The translations under genes were made by a program, and so were the position numbers. 64,000 bases of DNA from Plasticicumulans acidivorans (lineage in GTDB: Bacteria > Pseudomonadota > Gammaproteobacteria > Competibacterales > Competibacteraceae), in assembly GCF_003182095.1 (NCBI RefSeq), contig NZ_QGTJ01000005.1, forward strand, positions 66,680-130,679, given 5' to 3'. Of this stretch, positions 1 to 10,038 are shown piece by piece; within the stretch, counting starts at the first letter, position 1, and every line of letters begins with the position of its first letter. The notes under the pieces are model-generated. The model was not told the origin of the DNA. It ran no database searches and worked only from the letters and a program-made list of their open reading frames with translations.

Positions 1-275
1 GCCCGTGCCGGCTCACGGAAGCTCGCGCGCACCGACTCCAGCAGACGCACCCGCTGCGCCAGCGCCGAGTCCATGAACGCCGGCCGCTGCTGTGCCTCCC
101 AGGCGCGGCAGTACGGGCAATCCCGCGCACCGAGGTACAGCACCGCAATCTCCCGCGCCGCCACCGGCACCGCCGCCGCGATCGCATCCGCCCCCGGCCC
201 CGGCGACTGCCCGCGCAGCCCCAGCCAGACCAGTGCGGCGACGATCAGCAGTTGCAGGATGGGCTTGCGGGGCAT
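1..275 (-). CDS. Thioredoxin-fold protein, partial (3' end outside window)
   Basis: The minus-strand gene starts at 275 and runs off the left edge, so about 91 residues are visible. A hydrophobic N-terminus (LQLLIVAALVWLGL) looks like a signal anchor or signal peptide. A short linker leads to a beta strand (EIAVLYLGARD) and then CPYC, placed as the active-site CxxC of thioredoxin-like proteins. This suggests a periplasm-facing thiol redox or thioredoxin-like protein. It lies 80 bp downstream of uvrA on the same strand and may be co-transcribed, but has no obvious link to repair. The precise family cannot be set without the C-terminal half. Confidence 0.6.
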   Translation of the reverse strand, partial: MPRKPILQLLIVAALVWLGLRGQSPGPGADAIAAAVPVAAREIAVLYLGARDCPYCRAWEAQQRPAFMDSALAQRVRLLESVRASFREPAR

Positions 276-355
276 GGGTGCTGACTCAGGGGGCGGGGTG
301 GCAGGTGGGTTTCATGAAGTGTGGGAGCAGGCATTCCGATCGTGATCTTGCCCGA

Positions 356-3300
356 TTACGGCGTATTTCCCCGCTCCCGTAGAAATTCCCCCAGCACCCG
401 TCCGGTATGCGAGTGCGCCTGTGCGGCGATCAGGGTGTCGGGCGGACCCTGGACGACGATTTCGCCGCCGGCGTCGCCGCCTTCGGGGCCGAGGTCGATG
501 ATCCAGTCGGCTTCGGCGATCAGGTCGAGGTTGTGCTCGATCAGCACCACGGTGTTGCCGGCGTCGACCAGGCGGTGCAGCACGCGGGCGAGTTTTTCGA
601 CGTCGGCCATGTGCAGGCCGACAGTGGGCTCGTCGAGCACGTAGAGCGTGTGCGGGCTGCTGCGGCCGGTGCGCAGGCTGGTCTTGACCTTGGCCAGCTC
701 GCTGACCAGCTTGATGCGTTGCGCCTCGCCGCCGGACAGCGTCGGGCTGGGCTGGCCGAGCGTCAGGTAGCCGAGGCCGACGTCCTGCATCAGCTTCAGC
801 GGGTGGTGCACCGGCGGGTGCGCGGCGAACACCTCGACCGCGTCGTCGATGCTCAGCGCCAGCACTTCACCGATGCTCAGACCGCGCCAGCGCAGCTCGC
901 GGGTTTCGCTGTTGAAGCGGGCGCCGCCGCAGGCTTCGCAGGGCAGCTTGACGTCGGGCAGGAAGTTCATCTCCACGCGCACGCTGCCGTTGCCCTCGCA
1001 CACCGGGCAGCGGCCGGCGGCGGTGTTGAAGGAAAAGCGCCCCGGCCCCCAGCCGCGGATGCGCGCTTCCTGGGTGTCGGCGAACAGCTTGCGGATGTGA
1101 TCCCAGAAGCCGACGTAGGTCGCCGGGCAGGAACGCGGCGTTTTGCCGATCGGCGTCTGGTCGACTTCGAGCACGCGGGCGACGCCCTCCCAGCCGCGCA
1201 GGATGGCGCAGCCGAGCAGCTCGACGGCGACCGCCGGCGCATCGCGCTTGCGGCCGCGCGCTTCGAGCAGCGCGTGCAGGTTGGTGAACAGCACGTCGCG
1301 GGCCAGCGTCGACTTGCCGGAGCCGGAGACGCCGGTGGTGACGATCAGCCGGCCGAGCGGGAAGCGGGCGCAGGCGTTCTTCAGGTTGTGGCGCGTGGCG
1401 CCGAGCAGCTCGATCGCCGGCTGGCCGGCTTCGACGGCGCGGCGCGGCTGCAGCGGGTGGCGCAGCGGCGCGGCGAGGAAGCGGCCGGTCAGCGAGGCCG
1501 GATTGGCCGCCAGCTCGGCCGCCGTGCCCTCGGCCACCACGTCACCGCCGAGGCGTCCGGCGCCGGGGCCGAGGTCGATGACGTGATGGGCGCGGCGGAT
1601 GGTGTCCTCGTCATGCTCGACCACCAGCAGCGTGTTGCCCTTGGCTTCGAGCTGTTCGAGCACGTCGAGCAGGATGCGGTTGTCGCGCGGGTGTAGGCCG
1701 ATGGTCGGCTCGTCGAGCACGTAGGCCACGCCCTGCAGATTGCTGCCGAGCTGCGCGGCCAGGCGGATGCGCTGCGCTTCGCCGCCGGACAGCGTCGGCG
1801 CACCGCGCGCCAGCGTCAGGTAGCCGAGGCCGACTTCCTGCAGAAAGCTCAGCCGCGCGCGGATCTCGGCGAGCAGATCGCGGGCGATTTCCGCCTCGCG
1901 GCCGTCGAAATCGACACCGTCGAAGAACGCCGCGACCTCGCGCACCGCGCGCGCCGTCAGCTGGCCGATCGACAGCCCGCGCAGACGCACCGCGCGCGAG
2001 ACGCGGTTGAGCCGCTCGCCGTGGCAGCTCGGGCAGGGGGTGTCGTCGCCGCGGGCATCGAGCCAGTCGTCGATGGCGCGATCGCTCTGCTCGGCGCTGA
2101 GCTCGTCCCGGCTCTGGTAGCCGCGCAGGCTGACGCCGGTGCCCTGGCACTCCGGGCACCAGCCGTGCGGGCTGTTGAAGGAAAACTGCCGCGGGTCCGG
2201 CTCGGCGAAGCTCAGTCCGCAGCTCGGGCAGGCGCGCTTGGTGGAAAACACCGCGACCCCGTCGTCGCTGAGCACATGGACCACGCCCTTGCCGTGCGCC
2301 AGCGCCGCATCGAGCGCGCGGCGCAGCGCGGCCTCGTCGGCGGCATCCGGCACCAGCTCGGCGACCGGCAGCTCCAGCGTGTGCTCCCTGAAGCGGTCCA
2401 GCCGCGGCCACGGCGCCACCGGCAGCCATTCACCGTCGACGCGCAGCCGCGTGTAGCCCTTGCCTTTCGCCCACTTGGCGAGGTCGGTGTAGAGGCCCTT
2501 GCGGTGGATCACCAGCGGCGCCAGCAGCGTCAGCGGCCGCCCGCGCCAGTCGCGCAGCAGGCGGGCGGCGATGGCGTCGGCGCTCTGCGGCTCGATCGGC
2601 ACGTTGCAGTCCGGGCAGAACGCCGTGCCGAGCTTCATCCACAGCAGGCGCAGGAAGTGATAGACCTCGGTCAGCGTCGCCACCGTCGACTTGCGCCCGC
2701 CGCGCGACACGCGCTGCTCGATCGCCACCGTCGGCGGAATGCCGTGGATCGCGTCGACGTCCGGCCGCGCCGCCGGCTGCACGAACTGGCGGGCGTAGGC
2801 ATTCAGCGACTCCAGGTAACGCCGCTGCCCCTCGTTGAAGACGATGTCGAACGCCAGCGTCGATTTGCCGCTGCCCGACGGCCCGGTGACCACGGTAAAG
2901 CCGCGGTGCGGGATGTCGACGCTGATGTTCTTCAGATTGTGCTCGCGCGCGTGCAGCACCTGGATGGCGTCCGGTGCCGCGGCGGCTGGCGGCGGCGCGG
3001 CGGTGAACGAGTAGGCGGCGCTCGCCTCGCCGACGGCGCCGGCCGGCGCCGGCAGGTTCTGGGCGGCGAGGCGCGCCATCTCGCGCTGGTAGTCGCGCAG
3101 GGCCTGGCCGGTGTGCGAGCCGGGGTGGGCGATGATCGCGGCTGGCGGGCCGGCGCAGACCAGCGTGCCGCCGGCGTCACCGCCTTCCGGGCCGAGATCG
3201 ACGATCCAGTCGGCGGCGGCGATGACGTCGAGGTTGTGCTCGATCACCAGCAGGCTGTGGCCGGCGGCGAGCAATTGCTCGAAGGCGCGCAGCAGGCGGG

Positions 3301-6010
3301 CGATGTCCTCGAAATGCAGGCCGGTGGTCGGCTCGTCGAAGATGAACAGCGTGCCGGCGCGGGCGGCCTCGGCGTTGCGCCGCTGCTTGCGCGCGGCCTG
3401 GGCGGCGGCGACCAGGTGGCCGGCGAGCTTGAGGCGCTGCGCCTCGCCGCCGGACAGCGTCGGCACCGGCTGGCCGAGGCGCAGGTATTCGAGGCCGACG
3501 TCGGCCAGCGGCTGCAGCGCGCGCACCGCCTCCTGACCGCCTTTGAGCGGGGCGAAGAAGTCGATGGCCTCGGCGACCGTCAGTTCCAGCACCGCGGCGA
3601 TCGAGTGTCCGGCCAGTTCGACTTCACGCACCTCGGCGCGGTAGCGGCTGCCGTCGCAGTCCGGGCAGCGCAGGTAGACGTCGCTGAGGAACTGCATCTC
3701 GACGTGCTCGAAGCCCGAGCCGGAGCAGGTCGGGCAGCGGCCCTTGCCGGCGTTGAAGCTGAAGGTGCCGGCGGTGTAACCGCGCTCGCGGGCGGTGTCG
3801 GTGGCGGCGAACAGTTTGCGGATGGCGTCGAAGGCGCCGACGTAGCTCGCCGGATTGGAGCGTGCGGTCTTGCCGATCGGGCTCTGGTCGACGAGGACCA
3901 CGGCGCCCAGCTGCTGCGCGCCGCGCAGTTCGCGGAAGGCGCCGGGGGCTTCGACCGGCTGGCCGAAATGCTTGGCCAGCGCCGGATGGAGCACGTCCTG
4001 CACCAGCGTCGACTTGCCGGAGCCGGAGACGCCGGTGATGCACACCAGGCGGCCGAGCGGCACGGCGAGGTCGAGCTGGCGCAGATTGTGTTCGCTGGCG
4101 CCGAGCAGTTCGAGGCGCGGCGTGTCCGGCCCGACCGCGCGGTGGCGCTGGCCGGCGGCGACCTGCCGGCGGCCGAGCAGGTAGTCGGCGGTCAGCGAGT
4201 CGTGCGCCCGCGCCAGCTGCTGCGGGCGGTCGAAGAACATCACGCGGCCGCCGCGCGCGCCGGGACCGGGGCCGATGTCGAGCAGGCGGTCGGCGGCGAA
4301 CATGATCTGCGGATCGTGCTCGACCACCACCAGCGTGTTGCCCTGCGCGCGCAGCCGCTGCATCACGCCGACGATGCGGCCCATGTCGCGCGGATGCAGG
4401 CCGATCGACGGTTCATCGAGCACGAACAGAGTGTTGACCAGCGAGGTGCCGAGCGCGGTGGTCAGGTTGATGCGCTGCACCTCGCCGCCGGAGAGCGTGC
4501 GCGACTGGCGGTCGAGCGTCAGGTAGCCGAGGCCGACGTCGCACAGGTAGCGCAGGCGCTCGCGCACCTCGCCGAGCACCATGTCGGTGGCCTCGTCGAG
4601 CGGCGCTGGCAGCGTCACCGTGGTGAAGAACTCGCGCAGGCGGCCGATCGGCAGCAGCATCAGATCGTGCAGGCCGAGGCCGGGCAGGGTTTCGAGCACG
4701 GCGCGGCGATAGCGCACGTGGCGCGGCAGGAAGCGCGCCGCCGGTGCCAGCACCGCATCGGCGTCGGCGCGGCTGCCGAGGCGAAAGTCCAGCGCCGCCG
4801 GCTGCAGGCGCGCGCCGGCGCAGACCGCGCACGGCGTGTAGGCGCGGTACTTCGACAGCAGCACGCGGATGTGCATCTTGTACGCCTTGCTTTCGAGCCA
4901 GTCGAAGAAGTGGCGCACGCCGTACCACAGCCGCGGCCAGGAGCGCTCCCAGCTGACCCAGTCGGCATCGCCTTCGAGCACCCACTGACGGTGCTCGGCC
5001 GGCAGCTCGCGAAACGGGATGTCGAGCGCCACGCCGTGCCGCCGGGCGTATTTGACGAGGTCCTGCTGGCACTCGGCGAAGCTTTCGGTCTGCCAGGGCT
5101 TGATCGCGCCTTCGGCCAGCGTCTTGCCTTCGTCCGGCACCACCAGGCCGAAGTCGACGCCGATGACGCGGCCGAAGCCGCGGCAGGTTTCGCAGGCGCC
5201 GAGCGGTGAGTTGAAGCTGAAGCTGCTCGGCGTCGGCTCGCTGTAGTGGATGTCGCAATCCGGGCAGTGCAGGTCGGTCGAGTAGCGCCACACCGTGGCG
5301 CTGTCGTCGGCGAGGTGCACGTCGACGCGGCCGCGGCCGTGCTGCAGCGCCGTCTCCAGCGCCTCGTGGACGCGGGCGCGCTCGGCGTTGCCCAGGCGCA
5401 GGCGGTCGGCGACCACGTGCAGCAGGCCCGGCGCGCGCGCATGCACGCGGGTAAAGCCCTGCTGGGCGAGAAACCCTTCCATCTCCGCTTCGCTGAACTG
5501 CGCCGGCTGCGCCAGCGGAAAGGTGACGATCAGCCGCGGATCGCCGGCTGCCGCCGCGCGCGTGCTCAGGTCGGCGAGGATCGAGTCGGCCGAATCGCGG
5601 CGCACCTCGCGGCCGCAGCCGTGGCAGTGCAGGTGCGCGGTGCGGGCGAACAGCAGCTTCAGGTGGTCGTTGAGCTCGGTCATCGTGCCGACCGTCGAGC
5701 GCGAGGTGCGCACCGGATTGGTCTGGTCGATGGCGATCGCCGGCGGGATGCCGCTGATCGCATCGACCTGTGGCTTGTCCATGCGATCGAGGAACTGGCG
5801 GGCGTAGGGGCTGAAGGTCTCGACGTAGCGGCGCTGGCCTTCGGCGTAGAGCGTGTCGAACACCAGCGAGGACTTGCCGGAGCCGGAAACGCCGGTGACC
5901 ACGGTCAGCTGGCCGGTCGGGAAGTCGATGTCGAGATTGCGCAGATTGTTCTGGCGCACACCGCGCAGGCGGATGACGGCGGGCGCGGCAGGGGTGCGGG
6001 GATCGTTCAT
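356..6010 (-). CDS. uvrA: Tandem double-length excinuclease ABC subunit A (UvrA)
   Basis: A 1,884-residue protein made of two complete UvrA units in one chain. UvrA recognises DNA lesions in nucleotide excision repair and loads UvrB. Four Walker A motifs of the form G-x-SGSGKS occur near residues 40, 660, 1040 and 1563, and four ABC signatures (LSGGE) near 508, 851, 1405 and 1755. Each half keeps the paired CxxC zinc elements around FSFNSP and the late CPxC / CxxC module. Ordinary UvrA is about 940 residues. I chose the start at 6010 (MNDPRTPAAP) because the 45 codons upstream are low-complexity and belong to the divergent promoter region. Large UvrA forms are known in some Proteobacteria, and a standard UvrA may be encoded elsewhere. 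No frameshift is visible. Confidence 0.93.
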   Translation of the reverse strand: MNDPRTPAAPAVIRLRGVRQNNLRNLDIDFPTGQLTVVTGVSGSGKSSLVFDTLYAEGQRRYVETFSPYARQFLDRMDKPQVDAISGIPPAIAIDQTNPVRTSRSTVGTMTELNDHLKLLFARTAHLHCHGCGREVRRDSADSILADLSTRAAAAGDPRLIVTFPLAQPAQFSEAEMEGFLAQQGFTRVHARAPGLLHVVADRLRLGNAERARVHEALETALQHGRGRVDVHLADDSATVWRYSTDLHCPDCDIHYSEPTPSSFSFNSPLGACETCRGFGRVIGVDFGLVVPDEGKTLAEGAIKPWQTESFAECQQDLVKYARRHGVALDIPFRELPAEHRQWVLEGDADWVSWERSWPRLWYGVRHFFDWLESKAYKMHIRVLLSKYRAYTPCAVCAGARLQPAALDFRLGSRADADAVLAPAARFLPRHVRYRRAVLETLPGLGLHDLMLLPIGRLREFFTTVTLPAPLDEATDMVLGEVRERLRYLCDVGLGYLTLDRQSRTLSGGEVQRINLTTALGTSLVNTLFVLDEPSIGLHPRDMGRIVGVMQRLRAQGNTLVVVEHDPQIMFAADRLLDIGPGPGARGGRVMFFDRPQQLARAHDSLTADYLLGRRQVAAGQRHRAVGPDTPRLELLGASEHNLRQLDLAVPLGRLVCITGVSGSGKSTLVQDVLHPALAKHFGQPVEAPGAFRELRGAQQLGAVVLVDQSPIGKTARSNPASYVGAFDAIRKLFAATDTARERGYTAGTFSFNAGKGRCPTCSGSGFEHVEMQFLSDVYLRCPDCDGSRYRAEVREVELAGHSIAAVLELTVAEAIDFFAPLKGGQEAVRALQPLADVGLEYLRLGQPVPTLSGGEAQRLKLAGHLVAAAQAARKQRRNAEAARAGTLFIFDEPTTGLHFEDIARLLRAFEQLLAAGHSLLVIEHNLDVIAAADWIVDLGPEGGDAGGTLVCAGPPAAIIAHPGSHTGQALRDYQREMARLAAQNLPAPAGAVGEASAAYSFTAAPPPAAAAPDAIQVLHAREHNLKNISVDIPHRGFTVVTGPSGSGKSTLAFDIVFNEGQRRYLESLNAYARQFVQPAARPDVDAIHGIPPTVAIEQRVSRGGRKSTVATLTEVYHFLRLLWMKLGTAFCPDCNVPIEPQSADAIAARLLRDWRGRPLTLLAPLVIHRKGLYTDLAKWAKGKGYTRLRVDGEWLPVAPWPRLDRFREHTLELPVAELVPDAADEAALRRALDAALAHGKGVVHVLSDDGVAVFSTKRACPSCGLSFAEPDPRQFSFNSPHGWCPECQGTGVSLRGYQSRDELSAEQSDRAIDDWLDARGDDTPCPSCHGERLNRVSRAVRLRGLSIGQLTARAVREVAAFFDGVDFDGREAEIARDLLAEIRARLSFLQEVGLGYLTLARGAPTLSGGEAQRIRLAAQLGSNLQGVAYVLDEPTIGLHPRDNRILLDVLEQLEAKGNTLLVVEHDEDTIRRAHHVIDLGPGAGRLGGDVVAEGTAAELAANPASLTGRFLAAPLRHPLQPRRAVEAGQPAIELLGATRHNLKNACARFPLGRLIVTTGVSGSGKSTLARDVLFTNLHALLEARGRKRDAPAVAVELLGCAILRGWEGVARVLEVDQTPIGKTPRSCPATYVGFWDHIRKLFADTQEARIRGWGPGRFSFNTAAGRCPVCEGNGSVRVEMNFLPDVKLPCEACGGARFNSETRELRWRGLSIGEVLALSIDDAVEVFAAHPPVHHPLKLMQDVGLGYLTLGQPSPTLSGGEAQRIKLVSELAKVKTSLRTGRSSPHTLYVLDEPTVGLHMADVEKLARVLHRLVDAGNTVVLIEHNLDLIAEADWIIDLGPEGGDAGGEIVVQGPPDTLIAAQAHSHTGRVLGEFLRERGNTP

Positions 6011-6155
6011 GGGGGAGCGGGGTTCGGCTGAACGCGGGGCGATCGCTGAGTGTGCCATGCCGGCCGTGGCACGGCGTGTACCCCCTGTGGCGGCCGGCTG
6101 GCACTGGCTATGCTTGTCGCGGCCGTCTCCGCGCCGGACACCCAATGGATCGGGA

Positions 6156-7319
<1,164 letters not shown>

Positions 7320-7397
7320 ACAGCGCGCTGGCGCCGCTGCGCTGTGGCAGCTATTCCCTGCTCAGGCGACGGGCGCCGGGACGGGGAGGGGAGCACC

Positions 7398-8405
7398 ATG
7401 CTGTTCGTGACCAACCGCAGCATCCGCGAACGCGAGCGCGCCGCCGGCACACGACCGATGAGCGAGCGGCGCATCCATTTCGACACGCGCGACAACTTCG
7501 CCGGGCAGGCGGTGTATTTCTGCCGCCGCGACGGCGCCGACGACTACGTCGAGGTCGGCGGGCTGGCCTTCATGCAGGCGCTGAAAGAGGCTCAGCGCCG
7601 TCAGGTGCTGCTGTACTTCCACGGTTTTTCCAACCAGCCGGAACCGGACATCTTTCCGCGCGCCGAGCTGCTGCAGCGCCTGTTCGACGCCATCGACCCG
7701 CTGCTGGTCAGCGTCGTGCCGGTGATCTGGCCGTGCGACAACGACATCGGCATCGTCAAGGACTACTGGGACGACCAGAAGTCCGCCGATGCCAGCGCCT
7801 TCGCCTTTGCCCGCGCGCTGGAGAAATTCCTCGCCTGGCAGACGGGCAATGCCGAGAACGATGACAGCTGCCTGAAGCGGCTGAACGTGCTCGCGCATTC
7901 GATGGGCAACCGTGTGCTGCGCGCCACGTTGAGCTGCTGGTCACGCTACGACCGCGGCGGTGCGCTGCCGCTGCTGTTTCGCAATGTGTTCATGGTCGCC
8001 GCCGACGTGGTCAATGAAACGCTGGCGCGTGGCGGCGAGGGCGAGCCGATCACCGTCAGCGCGCGCAACGTCGTCGTCTATCACGCCTCCGACGATCTGG
8101 CGCTGCGCGCCAGCAAGGTCTCCAACCTGAAAAACGGCGTCGCCTCGCGCCGCCTCGGCCACACCGGCCCGGAGGACATGCGCCAGGTGCCCGGCAACGT
8201 CTACGCCATCGACTGCGATGACGTGAATACGCTCTACGACCCGCCGAAGGGGCACAGCTATTTCCTGCTCGATCCGCAGCAGAGCGATGTCGCCGGCGGC
8301 CGGCTGGTGGCGGGCAAGGTGTTCGCGCACATCGCCGCGGCGGTGCAGAGCGGGCGCGTGCCGCTCGATGATGCCGTGCGCCGCATCGCCGTGCTGCGCG
8401 GCTGA
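7398..8405 (+). CDS. Alpha/beta hydrolase, DUF900-type
   Basis: A 335-residue predicted cytosolic hydrolase. The strand-loop LLYFHGFSN supplies the oxyanion-hole region and AHSMGNR holds the nucleophile serine in a G/A-x-S-x-G elbow. A later DD and a C-terminal GHSYF histidine could complete the triad. This arrangement and length fit the DUF900 (PF05990) group of esterase-like proteins of unknown substrate. The ATG at 7398 is set by the strong ribosome site GGGAGGGGAG just upstream. It follows the diguanylate cyclase by 78 bp on the same strand, and a functional link is not evident. Confidence 0.8.
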   Translation: MLFVTNRSIRERERAAGTRPMSERRIHFDTRDNFAGQAVYFCRRDGADDYVEVGGLAFMQALKEAQRRQVLLYFHGFSNQPEPDIFPRAELLQRLFDAIDPLLVSVVPVIWPCDNDIGIVKDYWDDQKSADASAFAFARALEKFLAWQTGNAENDDSCLKRLNVLAHSMGNRVLRATLSCWSRYDRGGALPLLFRNVFMVAADVVNETLARGGEGEPITVSARNVVVYHASDDLALRASKVSNLKNGVASRRLGHTGPEDMRQVPGNVYAIDCDDVNTLYDPPKGHSYFLLDPQQSDVAGGRLVAGKVFAHIAAAVQSGRVPLDDAVRRIAVLRG

Positions 8406-8508
8406 CGGGGCTGAGGCGTCTGCCGCGTGCGCCGCCGCTTCAGGGGAGTAACATGCGCGCCTTTCGGGCTGCCGCTGCGTGCGGCGGCCGCGCCGTGAGG
8501 TTCGCGCC

Positions 8509-9153
8509 ATGTTCGCCGCCATTCATGATTTTCCTGCTTTTCTTGCCGCCGCGCTGTTGCTCGCGGTGCTGCCGGGGCCGGACACCATGTACGTCATCGG
8601 CCGCACCGTCGCCCAGGGCCGTCGCGCCGGTCTGGCCTCGCTGGCCGGCATCAGCGTCGGCTGCATCGGTCACGTCAGCGCCTCGGCGCTCGGCCTGTCG
8701 GCGCTGATTGCCGCCTCGCCGCTGGCCTTCGGTCTGCTCAAGACCGCCGGTGCGCTGTATCTGGCCTGGCTCGGTGTGCAGCTGCTGCGCGAGGCCTGGC
8801 GTCAGGGCGATGGCGTGGCGATCGCCGCCGCCGGTGCACCGGACGGTGCGGTCGATGGCGGGCGGCTGTTCCGGCAGGGCATCGTCACCAATCTGCTCAA
8901 TCCGAAGGTCGGTCTGTTCTTCGTGTCGTTCCTGCCGCAGTTCGTGCAGCCCGGTCCCGGCACGGTGTGGAGTTTCGCCGCGCTCGGGCTGTGTTTCGTC
9001 GGCATCGGTATCGGCTGGATGCTGGTCCTGATGCATACCACCGACCTCGCCGCGCGCGCCTTTCGCGGTCGCACCGCGGTGCAGCGCTGGCTGAAAGCCG
9101 GCACCGGCTCGCTGTTCGTCGGTCTGGCGGCCAGGCTTGCGCTCGATCGCTGA
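8509..9153 (+). CDS. LysE/RhtB family amino acid exporter
   Basis: A 214-residue inner-membrane protein with about six hydrophobic helices. The N-terminal segment ending AVLPGPDTMYVIGRT carries the PGP motif typical of LysE/RhtB exporters, and the middle segment NLLNPKVGLFFVSFLPQF is the second family hallmark. These proteins export amino acids such as threonine, homoserine, leucine or lysine, but the substrate cannot be read from sequence. The ATG at 8509 has a GTGAGG ribosome site. It stands alone on the plus strand between a hydrolase and a mutarotase. A second paralogue is encoded at 12173-12802. Confidence 0.88.
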   Translation: MFAAIHDFPAFLAAALLLAVLPGPDTMYVIGRTVAQGRRAGLASLAGISVGCIGHVSASALGLSALIAASPLAFGLLKTAGALYLAWLGVQLLREAWRQGDGVAIAAAGAPDGAVDGGRLFRQGIVTNLLNPKVGLFFVSFLPQFVQPGPGTVWSFAALGLCFVGIGIGWMLVLMHTTDLAARAFRGRTAVQRWLKAGTGSLFVGLAARLALDR

Positions 9154-9201
9154 GTGCGGGGTCATTCCTTATTCCCGAAGCCTTTTCAGGAGCTTCTCTG
9201 C

Positions 9202-10038
9202 ATGGACCTGATCGAAGCCCAAGCCCACGACGGTACCCGGCTCGCGGCCTGCCCGTATGGCGGCCACCTGACCTCCTGGCGCAGTGCCGATGGCGTCGAG
9301 CGTTTGTTTCTCAGCCCGCTGGCGGTGTCCGGCCCGGGGCAGTCGATCCGCGGTGGCGTGCCGGTCTGCTTTCCGCAGTTCAGCGGCTTCGGCACGCTGC
9401 CCAAGCACGGCTTCGTGCGCAACCGGCGCTGGGACTGCGTCGCCGCCGGCACCGATGCCGAGGGGCGGGCCAGCCTGCGCTTTGCGATCGCCGATGACGA
9501 CGACACCCGCCGGCTGTGGCCCTTCGCCTTCCACTGCGAGCTGGAAGCGACCGCGGCCGGCCGGCAGCTCGAACTCGCGCTGCAGGTGCGCAACACCGGC
9601 GACACGGCGCTGAGCTTCACCGTGGCGCTGCACGGCTACTTCGCCGTCAGCGATCTGGCGCAGGCCGAGCTGCGCGGACTGGAGGCCAGCGAGTGGATCG
9701 ATCACGCCGGTCCGGCGGCCGGCATCGGCGTGCCGCAGCCGGCCGAGTTCACGCCGCTGCGCTTCGGTGCCGAGGTCGACCGCGTCTATCCGGCGCTGCC
9801 GGGCGTGATCCGCCTGGCCACCGGCGCCGGTGATCTGCTGCTGACGCAGAGCGGTTTCAGCGATGCGGTGGTGTGGAATCCGGGGCCGGACAAGGCCGCG
9901 GCACTGACCGATCTGCCGCCCGGCGGCGAGCGCCACTACGTCTGCGTCGAGGCGGCGGTGATCCACGATCCGGTGGTGCTGGCACCCGGCGCCCGCTGGC
10001 GCGGCGTGCAGACGGTGCGTGTCGACGGGTGCGCGTAA
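9202..10038 (+). CDS. D-hexose-6-phosphate mutarotase (YeaD-like aldose 1-epimerase)
   Basis: A 278-residue protein that should interconvert alpha and beta anomers of hexose-6-phosphates. Family marks include GGVPVCFPQF near residue 50, LPKHGFVRNRRW with a probable catalytic histidine, and the C-terminal VWNPGPDKA containing the conserved WNP. The start at 9202 is supported by CAGGAG eleven bases upstream. The downstream MATE gene appears to begin inside its last codons (GTG at 10029), suggesting translational coupling, though the two functions look unrelated. It is an entry-level enzyme for sugar phosphates. Confidence 0.9.
   Translation: MDLIEAQAHDGTRLAACPYGGHLTSWRSADGVERLFLSPLAVSGPGQSIRGGVPVCFPQFSGFGTLPKHGFVRNRRWDCVAAGTDAEGRASLRFAIADDDDTRRLWPFAFHCELEATAAGRQLELALQVRNTGDTALSFTVALHGYFAVSDLAQAELRGLEASEWIDHAGPAAGIGVPQPAEFTPLRFGAEVDRVYPALPGVIRLATGAGDLLLTQSGFSDAVVWNPGPDKAAALTDLPPGGERHYVCVEAAVIHDPVVLAPGARWRGVQTVRVDGCA

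Noticed and set aside
2021..5209. Very long open frame on the plus strand opposite uvrA
   Set aside because: It is an antisense shadow caused by G/C at third positions of the real gene. The translated sequence is low-complexity Arg/Ala/Gln/Val with no domain.
6011..6145. 45-codon N-terminal extension of uvrA
   Set aside because: The stretch is Arg/Ala-rich, has no homology to UvrA N-termini and covers the promoter region shared with the diguanylate cyclase.
8453..8508. ATG with strong ribosome site (CAGGGGAG) just before the LysE exporter
   Set aside because: The frame runs out of phase into the exporter gene and looks like its antisense-style shadow. It could be a leader peptide but nothing supports that.
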